From assembly GCA_051453625.1 (NCBI GenBank), contig JBOZIK010000001.1:240387773-240438686 (forward strand): DNA of 50,914 nucleotides, read 5' to 3'. Source of the DNA: Welwitschia mirabilis (lineage: Eukaryota > Gnetophyta > Gnetopsida > Welwitschiales). The notes beneath the pieces were generated by a model. The model was given only the letters and a program-made list of their open reading frames with translations, was not told the origin of the DNA and did no database searches. Of this stretch, positions 39,922 to 50,664 are shown piece by piece (position 1 is the stretch's first letter; every line of letters starts with the position of its first letter). The position numbers were made by a program, and so were the translations under genes.

Positions 39922-41200
39922 CTACTTCAGTAACTGGCACGAGAGCAGGGGAGAAGAAGGAGGATGATTAAAATCTATAGGGAGATGTTTATTAAGAGAT
40001 GCTATAATAGACCTGACTATCTCATCGCCTTGGACACGTACTGACTCTGAAATGTCTACAGTCACATTTTGTTGAATGGAGACAATGCACTGATGCATGT
40101 CCACCATCTAATCCTCTGTTTGCTATGCTCTCCTCTCAATAGATAGGATCTGCTGCTCAACTCTCTGCTCAAAGCATGCGATCCGCTGCTTAACTTTCTG
40201 CTCGAAGGATGCGATCTACTACTCAACTCTCTACTCGAAGGTCTACAACCTCTGATCAACAAATCCTCTGAGGGTCTCGATACTCTTAGCTAAAAGGGAC
40301 TAGATCTACTCTAATGAAGCTCCAACTGCAGGTCTTTGTACTTGAGGTCTCTCTGCCTCTCTTGGTACCTGTATACCCATATCCTATAAATAGCGAGCAG
40401 AAGTCTGAATATGTGAGAAACGTCACTCACCTATAGGCTCAGGTATCCCAAATAGTCTGAACAAGGCTGAGAGGAGGTATGGATAACCAAGTGTCTATAT
40501 ATGTGGTGCCTTAATCATAGACTTGATTCTCCTCCAAATGAAGGTTGATAAATCCATCTTCTCCCCCTTATGAAAAGCTGCTAGAATCTGTAAATATGCG
40601 ACTAGAGCGTGGCTGTCATGGTATGATGGACTGATGTTATGAATCAGTCCTCTATACAAAATTCTATATGCAGGGGTCAGCTAGATAACATTCACTCCCC
40701 GTCGATAATAGTCATATCAGCTAGAATGTCTATAATGCTGCCATAAGCTCGATGCTCCTCTATCCCACCAGTTGAATAAATATGCAAATTTCCAAGACCT
40801 CTGAGATCTGTAGCAATCTCATGGTCTTGAATGTATGCAATAATATGATCCTGTAGCTGATCACAAGTGTCTGGTCGCCTTTGTATATGCATGGTGTCAT
40901 AGAATTCTCTCGTCTCAGAAGCATAGTGTGCACTGTGTACATCTATGATCCATCTAATCTATAATTCTGTCAATCTCTGATCAGCCTTTGGCTCTAAATG
41001 ACTCATGAAATCACCAAAATATCTCTCGACATGAATGCTAGCTATCTATATGCTCAAGGATCATCCGTGTCGAGGTGACAGGTGTATGGGCTCTTCATGT
41101 TGTATCTTAAGCTCAACCAAAGGGCTTGTTGCCTACCCTACAGACTCAGCTAAAGCCTCTGCCTGTCTAGCTCTGTGTGTACGTGGTCTACTCAATCCCA
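39922..41200 (-). pseudogene. Additional ORF of copy A, with coiled-coil repeat
   Basis: One minus-strand frame of roughly 430 codons with a modest number of stops, clearly richer in GC than its flanks. It runs: SRPRTHRARQAEALAES near the start (about 41195); ERYFGDFMSHLEPKADQRLT (about 41025); EFYDTMHIQRRPDTCDQL (about 40900-40850); RILYRGLIHNISPSYHDSHA (about 40665-40607); KMDLSTFIWRRIKSMIKAP (about 40560-40504); YPYLLSALFRLFGIPEP (about 40483-40433). A tandem 11-residue repeat follows (FEQ.V.Q.I.. at 40245-40147), and a 61-residue open tail ends at 39922. The central part resembles the plant retroelement extra ORF labelled putative plant transposon protein. It is sense relative to LTR A. 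Copies B, C and D lack it. Confidence 0.55.
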
Positions 41201-41985
41201 AACACTAAACCCATCATGCGAAAATAGATAAATAAGATGAAAACATTACATGGATGCGCAAAAATGATCATAACTCAAAAAATACAAAGTAAAAGTCAGA
41301 TCCGTAAGTCCCAAAATGAAAAGTGCGACGAACTAAATAATATATTTCAAAACTATGTTTCGAAAGGCTAAAAAACAGGGGGGAAAATGAAAAATTAGGA
41401 GGAGATGTATGCAAATTTGAAGAAAACTTACAAATCTAGTAACAAAATTAGGTGACATAAGTCCTAAAATGCTTGTACAAGCTAGAGAAGTCGTCGTCTC
41501 TCAGAAGAACAGAGGAAAAAGATGAGAAAACAAGCGAAAAATGAGGAAAAGGATTTAAGTTGTGGTTTTATCAAACTGTTGTCCGATCGTGTCATTCAGA
41601 TGTTAGCCCTAGGATGACTATCAGAGAAAATCAGTCCATCGTCCGTTGAAGTGTCATCTAGATGATTAAATGGACGATAGTCTATCAAAAGGGTTTTTAA
41701 AAGAAAAATATCAGCTAAGAAAGTTAGGCTCAGTTGAAGTGACAATTTTTGAAAAAGAAAAAAACAAAATCTTAAAAAGCACACAGAAAATAGCAAAAAA
41801 ACCTGCTAAATGATTAAAGTCTGAAGAAGAAATAAGAAAATGCAAAAATAACTTTAAAACAGTAGACTTGAAAATAGAATAAAACCAGAGTGAAAATGGA
41901 CACACAAGGAATAAGAATAAGATTGTTAACCTATCCTAAGTACTAACCTAACAAACTCCCAAGGAAAACATCAGAACATCATAAA
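41201..41985 (-). mobile_element. Copy A, non-coding stretch upstream of the additional ORF
   Basis: The right part (41810-41985) aligns with the reverse complement of 43640-43800 and with 48830-48995, for example at 'ACCAGAGTGAAAATGGACA'. The match ends near 41983, where a plus-strand integrase begins; this is a breakpoint. A CpG-decayed palindrome, TCATCTAGATGA, lies at 41654-41665. Confidence 0.6.
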
Positions 41986-41999
41986 AATTACATTTTAAG

Positions 42000-42870
42000 G
42001 GTTGTTAATTATGTGACTAAATGGGTTAAAGCCATACCTACTTCTTTGTATAATGTTCGAACTATCTGTCATTTTTTTAGATCTCATATCTTTTAAAGGT
42101 TTGGTTTTCCTAGAATCATCATTAGTGAGCAGGGTACTCATTTCATTAATTCACTTTTCAAGAAACTTCTTTTGTCCATTGAAATCGAACATGGAATAGC
42201 TTTTGCTTATCATCCTCAGATGAATGGACAAGCTAAAAATGCTAATAGAGAAATAAAGAAAATGCTTCAAAAACTTGTCTATGTTAGTAAAAAGACTTGG
42301 GCTTCTAAGCTTAACGATGTACTTTGGGCCTACCGTACTACTTGGTGTACTTCTATTGATTTCTCACCTTACGAACTTGTTTGCAGTAAAGTTTGTGTTT
42401 TACTGGTTGATGTGTGTTATAATTCTTATCGTACAGCTCATCAACCCAATCTTGTGAACTTTATTGAAAATCTTAAGTATAGGTTAGCACAATTAAATCA
42501 TCTTGATGAAAAAAGAACTAATGCCATACATTGTCAATTAATTCATAAAGCCCAAGCAAATTTTAAACATGATAAAAGGATTTTTCATAAAAAGTTTGAA
42601 CCAAGTCAACTTGTTCTATTACATAACACTAGAGTTCACCTTTTGAATAACAAATTTATCTCTAAATGGTTAGGTTCTTATCTTATATAGAAAGTACATT
42701 TTAATAGCTCAGTTAAAATTTTAGATTTATACACTAAAGAGATTCAGAAGGTTAATGGGTAACAGTTAAAATTATATGAGGGATCTTTAGATGCAACCGT
42801 AAACATGGTAGAAGTAGTCATTTTGGAGGTTCCCCTCAGTGAGGAGGACTTTCTTCCCCTTGTTGTCTAA
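42000..42870 (+). pseudogene. Integrase 3' part of an Athila-like element
   Basis: YVTKWVKAIPTSLYNVR (about 42010-42060) starts in the catalytic core. One stop follows near 42098, and then a 172-codon open frame (42172-42690) holds the rest. The core Asp of SDxGTHF reads Glu (SEQGTHF). The Glu of 'NGQAE' reads Lys (NGQAKNANREIK), so the active site is destroyed twice. LNDVLWAYRTTW, FSPYELV, a YNSYRTAHQPN..NF segment and HDKRIFHKKFEPSQLVLLHN then HLLNNKFISKWLGSYL give the GPY-like C-terminal region. After a stop at 42690, LDLYTKEIQKVNGQQLK-like codons continue, and the frame closes after SEEDFLPLV at 42868. Upstream RT is absent; the sequence begins at the breakpoint with copy A. Confidence 0.85.
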
Positions 42871-44411
42871 GTTTTTTCTTAGCCTACTCCTTTGGTTAGA
42901 TATTATGATATTACTTGATCATCTTTCAAACTTAACTTGTGTATTACTTTGTGAAGTATCATGATTAGTTTTATACTTGGGCATTTATAGGTGGTGAGAT
43001 TGGATTCACCCAATCTTGAGACATTCCCATGTCTATGGACTTTATTTAAAGGGATGCCTTAGTTTCTTGTGTTTTTTAAATGGTGTTTAAATATTAGGTT
43101 ATCTAGGAGTGTTCTTTTCTGTCTTTTCTCTTACTTATTCACCTTCATCTTTCTTTAGTATATGATCATGTAGAAATTTTATGTCAAAAAAAAGTGAAAT
43201 AAAGGCCATGATGTTTTATATTTTGTATCTTAAAAACATGCTCACTATGATGTCCTACCATAAGTACACCAGGGCAAATGTTTTCGAGAGGAGCCTTTAG
43301 CAGTGTAATATGGTAGCTATAGGAACTCCACTGGGGGGTCAGTTGGCCATGTTTCATGGGTCCTTACTCCTCTGATAGTGGTTGCACTCCCCTCATCAAG
43401 GTAAAAAAAATAAAACCCTTATTATTCCCACTTGATCATTTTACTTTTGGAGATTCTAGTAAGTTTGTGGGGTAGAATCAAATGAGTCCATTTCTAACTA
43501 AATTTTGATTTTACCCTTCATTGTTCTACACACTTGAAACTTTGAATATCGCTATATCCACTACCTTTTCGAATAAACTTTATAGAGTTAATATATTTTG
43601 TTATGCATATTTACTTAGGTGATGTTATGATGTTTTCCTTAGAGTTTGTTGGGTTAGTACTTATGACAGGTAAATAATCTTCTCCTTATTCCTTATGTTC
43701 ATTTCCACTCTGGTTTTCTTCTATTTTCACATTTACTATTTCAAATTCATTTCTATGTTTTCTTTATTCTTCTTAGGACTTTAATCATTTAGTAGTTTTT
43801 TTGCTGTTTAAATCATGATAAAACATTTTTCCCATTTCTTTTATCGTGATTAAGCAATTTAGGATATATTGCTTTTTTTTTTTGGTTTTTAATACTTTTT
43901 TATCGATTATGAAAATCATTATTACAGATCCTCCTTCCTTTTTCCCTAACTCCTGAGCTAATTACTAAACTAGAATTCATCAAGCGTAGATGAGGGAAGT
44001 GATTCTACATTTTGTTTCAGCATGGTGTACTAATTTTGTTTGATTTTTACATGATTATCTATATATTTAACTATTTATCATAGTGGAGGGGTTGTTTATT
44101 ATGATTAATTAATTAATACAAAAAATTGATTTCTGTCACAGGTTTCAGTTTTGAAAATCCTTTGCAGAAGCATGTCATCCTCTCAATCATCTGGACGACA
44201 GACCAGGTAACCAATCTTTGATGCTTCATAGGTATTTGGATTCAGTGTTTTGAATTTTTTAGAAATTCAGTCTATCTTGGGAGTATTTTTCAAATCTTTT
44301 TCAAATAATTTCTATAGATATCTGAGTTGTTTTTATGTTAAAAAAGTTGGCTCACAAATGTGGCTTATCGCCTAATTTTGTCAGGGACTCATAAGGCTAA
44401 GTAGGGGGCTA
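42871..44411 (+). mobile_element. Copy B, internal region between pol and LTR (no additional ORF)
   Basis: Aligns as reverse complement with 48190-49500 of copy C over its whole length, and with the flanks of the additional ORF in copy A. Where A has about 1.8 kb with the extra ORF, B has roughly 150 bp (about 43810-43930) that are shared with C and D. Ends with AAGTAGGGGGCTA (44399-44411), a polypurine tract. TCATCTGGACGA lies at 44187-44198. Confidence 0.7.
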
Positions 44412-45505
44412 TATTATGTCGTCAACTTATGTGTATTTGATAGGATATTCTGAGTTATTTTGTAGGTAAATTGGTAGATAAATGCTTAGTTCTTATGATA
44501 ATGAAGAACTAAGATAAAAAGAATGGAAACATGTGATTTTTAGATAAACTATGAGCATTCTATGCAAATATAAATAAATGGTATTTTGGATAATAATTTC
44601 CTACAAAAAATAAAGTAATTAGACTAACTCAAGATCCACTAAACACTATCGTCCACCTCATCGTTTGGACGTCAATACAGATGACCATGCAACTGGATGA
44701 TGATAAGTCTCATAGCCAGTAGGATAGGTAGTAGCAAACAAAGATCTAACTATCGATTAGCATCATCTCCTATATCATTTGAATGATCAAACAAATGACA
44801 TTATTTTTTAAAACTTGCATTGAATGTTCACCTAAGCTATCACAACTTAATTGTGACTTTTCTTTGCATGGTAGTTAGGGTTTTTCCTATGCTTTTCTAT
44901 CAGTTTTCTTTTTTGTTTTGAGTTTATAAATAAGGGTCCCACCCTCAATTTCTAATCATCTTTGATAGTACTTGATATAATTATGATATAAGATCAAAGG
45001 AGTAGAGGATCATTCTGTAATTTCAGATAGACGTTTTCTTATGTTAGGTAATGTTTCCTTCATTGAAGAATAGCTACTTTGTAATATGAATGTGATATGC
45101 ATATTTTAATATGAAATTTTTTTTTTATGTTTATATGTATGAATGATCTTCTCCCTCATAGTTTATATTATTTGAGATTTGGTGACAAGCTTCTTTTATG
45201 ATATAGATTATGAGGGCAACCTTTGTCAAGGTTCTGCTTGGTTAGTTTAGAAGCATCACTATTTCCTTTTCTAGATTAGTCTTACACAAGTGTGTTTTAT
45301 TTCATTTCCATACATTGGAAATTGTTTCTGTAAGTTAAGGTTATCATATGTTTATCTTAAAAGTAACTCTTTTATTTTCACACTTTGGCCTTCAATGAAT
45401 TATGATATTCAAGTTACTTCCATTTATATTATTTTGCTATATTTATACATATTATTTATGATTAACATGATTTAGATCAGGACATAAACATTGCATAAAT
45501 ATGCA
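44412..45505 (+). mobile_element. LTR B (1094 bp)
   Basis: Follows the polypurine tract; starts TATTATGTCG where copies A and C have TGTTATG/TGTTGTG, so the terminal G has mutated. Ends ATAAATATGCA at 45505, the same end as LTR A, after which A and B are unrelated. Aligns over its length with A in opposite orientation. It lies between an integrase (left) and a gag (right), both in the same sense. No convincing primer-binding site follows it within 30 bp. Confidence 0.7.
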
Positions 45506-46080
45506 CTGCAATATCTTAGCTTCATTTCTGGAGAAGGCTGCTTAGAGTTCCAGAGTTGTCATTTCTTTGGTAAATATTCTAGCTATTCACTACAAAAATG
45601 ATGTAACAATACCTACTGTAAGTTTTTTTTGTTTCAGTTTTATCTATTAAATTACAACATTAGTATCATCATTTCCATTGTCATCTAAACATCATAGTTG
45701 ATGATAGTCCCATTTTTTACTTTTCCTTTTCTTATGGTTTCTCTATTTTTATCATCTAAGTTATCATCCAAACAACATACAGGATGGTACTTTTATAGAT
45801 CCAAGATAGAGTATGAATGCTTAAGATTGGAAAAAAGGAAAAATACCAGAGAGAGAGAGACTATTGATTGCTAAAAACATTAGAGAAGGTTTGATAAATT
45901 TTAAAATAGAAACAAATTAAAATAGTAAAGGTATGCAAGATTTTGAAATTCCTACAATTTCCACTTTTTCTATAGAGTTTAATTTTGCTATTATGTCTAT
46001 CTTTAATCAAAAACTTAAATAACATATCTCTCCAAATCCATCCTCTGTTATTGTAACTCTTACTTCTACTCTTTCTCAAT
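45506..46080 (+). mobile_element. Leader between LTR B and gag
   Basis: AT-rich, no coding called. Contains further relatives of the CGTC/GACG word in TpG-decayed form (tcatctaaacatcatagttgatga near 45680). A (GA)-rich stretch lies at 45850-45862. No primer-binding site recognised. Confidence 0.4.
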
Positions 46081-47309
46081 CTAATACTCATGCTACTTTG
46101 AGAGATCTTATAGTAAACTAAAAATATAAAATCCAAAATCCTTTTGACTTACCTCTTGGTGATGATGTAAAACTTTGAAACTTGAATGCTTATCCTACCT
46201 TTAGTGAAGATCCTGATAAAGATCCTTTATAATACATTACCAAAATTGAGCAACTTATCCTTACTTCTATAAATGGTAAAAAATGAATAAGTAATAGAAC
46301 CTACATGATTATATTTTCTATGACCTTGAGAGATAAAGTAAAACTTTGGCTTAGAACAATTCCCCATAAGAGCTTTAAATCTTAGAGTCAAGTTTAATAA
46401 GCCTTCATAAAGAGATTCATGAGTAAAAACACTATCTAGAAGCATAAGAAAGAAGTCACAAACTTCCAACAATTACTTAATAAGACTTATGCCTCTGCTT
46501 ATGAGCAATTCTTTGTTGCTTTATATTCAAACCCTGTAGATGCCTTTTTAGAGATAGAGTTAATTGACTATTTTTATAGTAGATTAAATAGTTATACCAA
46601 GCAACTCGTAGGTTTTTCTTATGGAGGCAACCTGTTAAACCAAACCTTAGATTATGCTTAGAGGCATTGGAAGATTTAGTGGAAGTAATTTAAACTTGGC
46701 CTAAACTCTCCTTTAGAGAAAACTAAACAGTAGGCTAGATCATTAAGGACCTAAAAGAAGTTAAACATGAAAAGAATGAAACTAAAATAGAAAATGAACC
46801 AACTAGCATCATTAAGGATTTCACTTCTACCTTAGAGAAATACACCCAAATGATCTTTGATGCTAAAGTGGCAATCGAGAAGAGTGAAGTTATTATTTCA
46901 ACATGTAATTTATATGAAGATAGTTACCATGTCACAAAAGATTTCCCTTTACTTTCTACTTACAAAGAGAAAATCTATGAAGAAGTTTACGCCTTTAACC
47001 AAAGACCTTCCAACTACATGTAAAACCATAACCAAAGACAAGTCCAAAGTCATAATTTTCAAAATAGGATGAGTGAGCAACCAAATTCTAGAAGTTTTCA
47101 AATACATTATCTTAACTTCCAGTCCTTCAGAAATAGATTTAAACATTCAAATTTTTAATCCAACCATCCAAATAATTTGGAAAGCCCTTTCAACTCCCAA
47201 AACTAGAGTGATCCTTTTAGGAATTCTATTAAGGAGTTGAAAAAAACTTAAGAGAAAATAAATGCAAACATAAAAAATTTTGTAAGTATTTTACAACAAA
47301 CCATGCTTG
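46081..47309 (+). pseudogene. gag of the second Athila-like family (runs into a gap)
   Basis: Broken frame with clear gag blocks. DLPLGDDVK..NLNAYPTFS (about 46150) parallels the first element's LPKGDDVEINNFSGFPK. Then YITKIEQLI (about 46233), FSMTLRDKVKLWLRTIPHKS (about 46316-46374) and AFIKRFMSKN (about 46402) match the capsid pattern 'FPFSLKDxAKxWL' and 'xFxxKF'. YEQFFVALYSNPVDAFLEIE and IDYFYSRL (about 46500-46585) follow. The zinc-knuckle region reads CNLYEDSYHVTKDF (about 46903), with two of the CCHC cysteines replaced. The tail is Asn/Gln-rich, as usual before protease. The protein is cut by the gap at 47310. Confidence 0.75.
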
Positions 47310-47409
47310 NNNNNNNNNNNNNNNNNNNNNNNNNNNNNNNNNNNNNNNNNNNNNNNNNNNNNNNNNNNNNNNNNNNNNNNNNNNNNNNNNNNNNNNNNNN
47401 NNNNNNNNN
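47310..47409. other. Assembly gap (100 N, unknown size)
   Basis: Separates a plus-strand gag from a minus-strand LTR of the same family; the order across it is not proven by sequence. Confidence 0.98.
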
Positions 47410-48189
47410 ATATCACAAAAGAAGCTTGTCACCGAATCTCAAATAACATAAACTATGAGGGAGAAGATCATTCATACATCTGAATAAAAAAGAAAATATT
47501 TCATATTAAAATATGCATATCACATTCATATTATAAAGTAGCTACTCCTCAATGGAGGAAACACTGCTCAACACTAGGAAATGTCTCTCTGAAATTATAG
47601 AATGGTTCTCCAGTCCTTCGATCTCCTATCACGAGTATGTCGGGTACTGTCGAAGATGATTAGAAATTGAGGGGAAGACCTTTATTTATAGACTCAAAAC
47701 AAGAAAGGAAACTGATAGAAAAGCGTAGAGAAAACCCTAACTGCTATCTAAAGAAAAGTAGAAATTAAGTGGTAACAGCTTAGGTGAACATACAGTGCAA
47801 GTGTCAAAAAATAGTGTCGTCTGGACAACAAAGAAGACAATGCTGACTGCTAGTTAGATCGCATATCTGTTGCCAGTCTAACTGCCTGTGAGACCTATTA
47901 TCATCTAGTTGCATGGGCATCCATACTGATGTCTAGATGTTGTGGTGGACGATGGGTTTTAATGGATCTTCAATCAGTATAGTCACTTTGTTGTTTGCAG
48001 GAAATTATCATCCAAATTACCATTTATTTATTTCTACACAGAATGCTTGTAATTTATCTACAAATCACGTATTTCCATTGTTTTCATCCTGGTTCTCCAT
48101 TATCATGAAAACTAAGCATTTATCTACTAATGTATCTGCAAAATAGCTCAGAATATCCTATCAAATACATGTAAGTTGGTGGCACAACA
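47410..48189 (-). mobile_element. LTR C (780 bp visible)
   Basis: On the minus strand it begins TGTTGTGCC at 48189, after a purine run GGCTAAGTGGAGAACTA. It matches LTR A in the same orientation (for example 'CTCAAATAACATAAACTATG' near 47437). The end lies in the gap. TCGTCTGGACAA lies at 47817-47828. Confidence 0.7.
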
Positions 48190-49620
48190 TAGTTCTCCAC
48201 TTAGCCTTCTCAGTTCCGAACAAAACCAGGTGGTAAACCACATTTGTGAGCCAACTGTTTAGGCAATAAAAACAACTTGGATATTTGTAGAAATTATCTA
48301 AAAAAGATTGGAAGAATATTTTAAAGATAGACTAAATTTTTGGAAAATTTAAAACACTAACATAAATACCTGTAAAGCATCAAAGGTTAGTCATCTAGTA
48401 CAATCGTCCAGACGATAGAGAGGATGATATGCTTCTACAAAGGATTTTCAAAACTGAACCTGTGACAGAAATTAATTTTCTCTATTAATTAATTAATCAT
48501 GATAAATAGCCCCCCATTATGATAAACAATCGAATATAAAGATATCATGTAAAAATCAGATACAATTAGTACACCATGTTGAAACAAAATGTAGAATTAC
48601 TTCCCTTGTCTATGCATGATGAATCTTGGTTTAATAACTAGCTTAGGAGTAGGGGAAAAGGAAGGAGGATCTGTAATAATTATTCTTATAATCAAAAAAA
48701 GAGTATCAAAAATACTAAAAATATGTCCTATCGCATCTAAAATATGCAATATGTCTCAAATTACCAAATGGTGAGAAAAAGAAATGGAGAAAAATATTTT
48801 ATCATGATTGAACAGTAAGAAAACTACTAAATGATTAAGGCCCTAAGAAGAATTAAGAAAATCTAGAAAGGACTTTGAAATAGAAGACTCGAAAATAGAA
48901 GAAAACTAGAGTGAAAATGGACATAGGAAATAAAAAGAAGATTTTTTACCTATCCTAAATACTAACCTAGAAAACTTCGAAGGAAAACATCACAACAGTA
49001 CCTGAGTAAATATGCATGACAAAATGTATTAACTTCATAAAGTTTATTCGAAAAGACAGTGGTCATGGTGATATGCAAAGTTTTAAATGTGTAGAACAAT
49101 AAAGGACAAAACCAAAAGTTACTAAAAAATGGACTTACCTACTTATACCCCATAAACTCACCAAAATTTCCAAAAGTAAAATGATTAAGTAGGAATACTA
49201 AGGGTTTTATTTTTGTTGCCATGATGAGAGGAGTGCAACCACTATCAAAAGAGTAAGAACCCATAAAAAATGACCAATTGACCCCCTAGTAGAGTTCTCA
49301 TAGCTACCATATTACACTGTCAAAGGCTCCTCTTGGAAATATTTGCCTTAGTATAGTAAATCCAATCTTATCACCTATAAATGCCCAAGTATAAAACTAA
49401 TCATTATACTTTACAAAGTGATACATAAGTCAAGTTGGAAAGATGCTCAAGGAAAGTCATAATATTTAACCAAAGGAGTAGTCTAAGAAAGATCTTAGAC
49501 AATAATAGGGAGGAAGTATTCCTCACCGAGGAAAACCTCCAAAATAAATGCTTCTACCATGTTCATAGTTATGTCTAAATACCCTAATAGAATTTTCAAC
49601 CATTGTTTATATGCATATGC
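48190..49620 (-). mobile_element. Copy C, internal region and end of pol
   Basis: Reverse complement of copy B from the pol end to the LTR. The pol tail is recognisable near 49500-49560, where minus-strand codons for the acidic E-Y/F-x-P-x-x end match SEEDFLPLV in copy B. It has the same short block instead of the additional ORF. A perfect TCGTCCAGACGA palindrome lies at 48404-48415. The pol match is lost near 49620. Confidence 0.65.
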
Positions 49621-50040
49621 CTTTTCGTGTCCTTTTTAGGTACTACTGTCGAGGGGCTAATCAAGGATTTATTTAGACTTCTATTTAAAAAAATGTATTT
49701 CAGTCCATGCTCAGAGGTTTTAAGTTTAGGTTAAGTTTCAGACCTCTGATTTTAGGAAAATCTACAGAAGAGTTGACTGTTATCTCAGACTGTCATTTGG
49801 ACATCAGAAGGGGACGACTAATTTTACAATAAGAATTCTCAGATTTTTCGATTTCTCGGACTTTAAAATAGGTTACAGACTTAGTTTTACTCTACATTAT
49901 ATTAGAAAACTCAGTGAAGAGGTGGTCAAATTCAAGTGGATGGTGCTGTAAAAATAGGATTGATTTTATTTCTTCCTCCAAGCCTAAATTATTACCTAAA
50001 TCTTTTTTAGTTATATCAAACACTCTTATTGAAAATTATT
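49621..50040. other. Unassigned segment between pol end and protease
   Basis: No coding recognised. It has a relative of the palindrome family (TCATTTGGACAT, 49793-49804) followed by gaaggggacgac, so it may be leader or other internal sequence of the same family. RT, RNase H and most of integrase, which should lie between protease and the pol end, are missing here. Confidence 0.35.
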
Positions 50041-50460
50041 TGTTTTCAAAATGGCATTTCATCAATTCAATTTGTATGTCTATGATGCAATAGACTATTG
50101 CACAGAAAACTCTATTTAGAGTAGGGGATATCCATATTTATGCTCAACTTTTAAAACAACTACATCTATTGGGTAAAAATCTTTCTCTATCTGAATAACT
50201 AAGTCCTTGATCATACTTAAGGGTTTCTTTATAGATGAATCCACTAACTCCAAGACAATTTGTGTAGGTTCTGTTCTTTCTTCCAACCCAAGATGCTAAT
50301 AAATATGTAAGGTCATGATGTTGACACTGGCTCCTATGTCTATTAAGGCTTTCCTAATTCTTCGGTTCTCATCTAAAGTGATACTAATAGTTGCTGCCCC
50401 CGGATCTTTAATATTTGGACATTTTTTATAAACTAAATTATTAATGGATTGAGCTAAGAA
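50041..50460 (-). pseudogene. Retroviral-type aspartic protease (Athila-like)
   Basis: On the minus strand, AQSINNLVYKKCPNIKDPG (about 50455-50400) leads into ISITLDENRRIRKAL and IDIGASVNIM (about 50336-50310), equal to the family signature DLGASxNLMP with the catalytic Asp kept. After a stop following HIY, GLEERTEPTQIVLELVDSSI (about 50286-50230) and DLVIQIEKDFYPIDVVVL (about 50205-50155) follow the family pattern. The 'GRPFLA' end is shifted out of frame at about 50110. Same sense as copy C, of which it is probably part. Confidence 0.8.
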
Positions 50461-50564
50461 GATTTTACTAAGGATGATTTATTTTTATTTTCTTCTTATT
50501 AGGTCTTTCCATAGCTTAGAGTATTTGGGATTCTCTTGCAAAAGTTTCCAAAAAGGTAAGTTGA
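50461..50564. other. Short stretch before a gap, possibly gag tail
   Basis: Minus-strand codons continue upstream of the protease, but too little is present to assign. Confidence 0.3.
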
Positions 50565-50664
50565 NNNNNNNNNNNNNNNNNNNNNNNNNNNNNNNNNNNN
50601 NNNNNNNNNNNNNNNNNNNNNNNNNNNNNNNNNNNNNNNNNNNNNNNNNNNNNNNNNNNNNNNN
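50565..50664. other. Assembly gap (100 N, unknown size)
   Basis: Lies between a protease fragment and copy D. Both sides belong to the same repeat family, a typical place for assembly failure. Confidence 0.98.

Noticed and set aside
40062-40262. Ser/Arg repeat protein (SR-like)
   Set aside because: This is an alternate frame of the 33-bp repeats of the additional ORF. The sense frame gives a coiled-coil pattern that continues into conserved blocks.
42172-42690. Host gene encoding a 172-residue protein
   Set aside because: The sequence is the integrase C-terminal half of a gypsy element, with catalytic residues lost and homologous codons on both sides of the stops.
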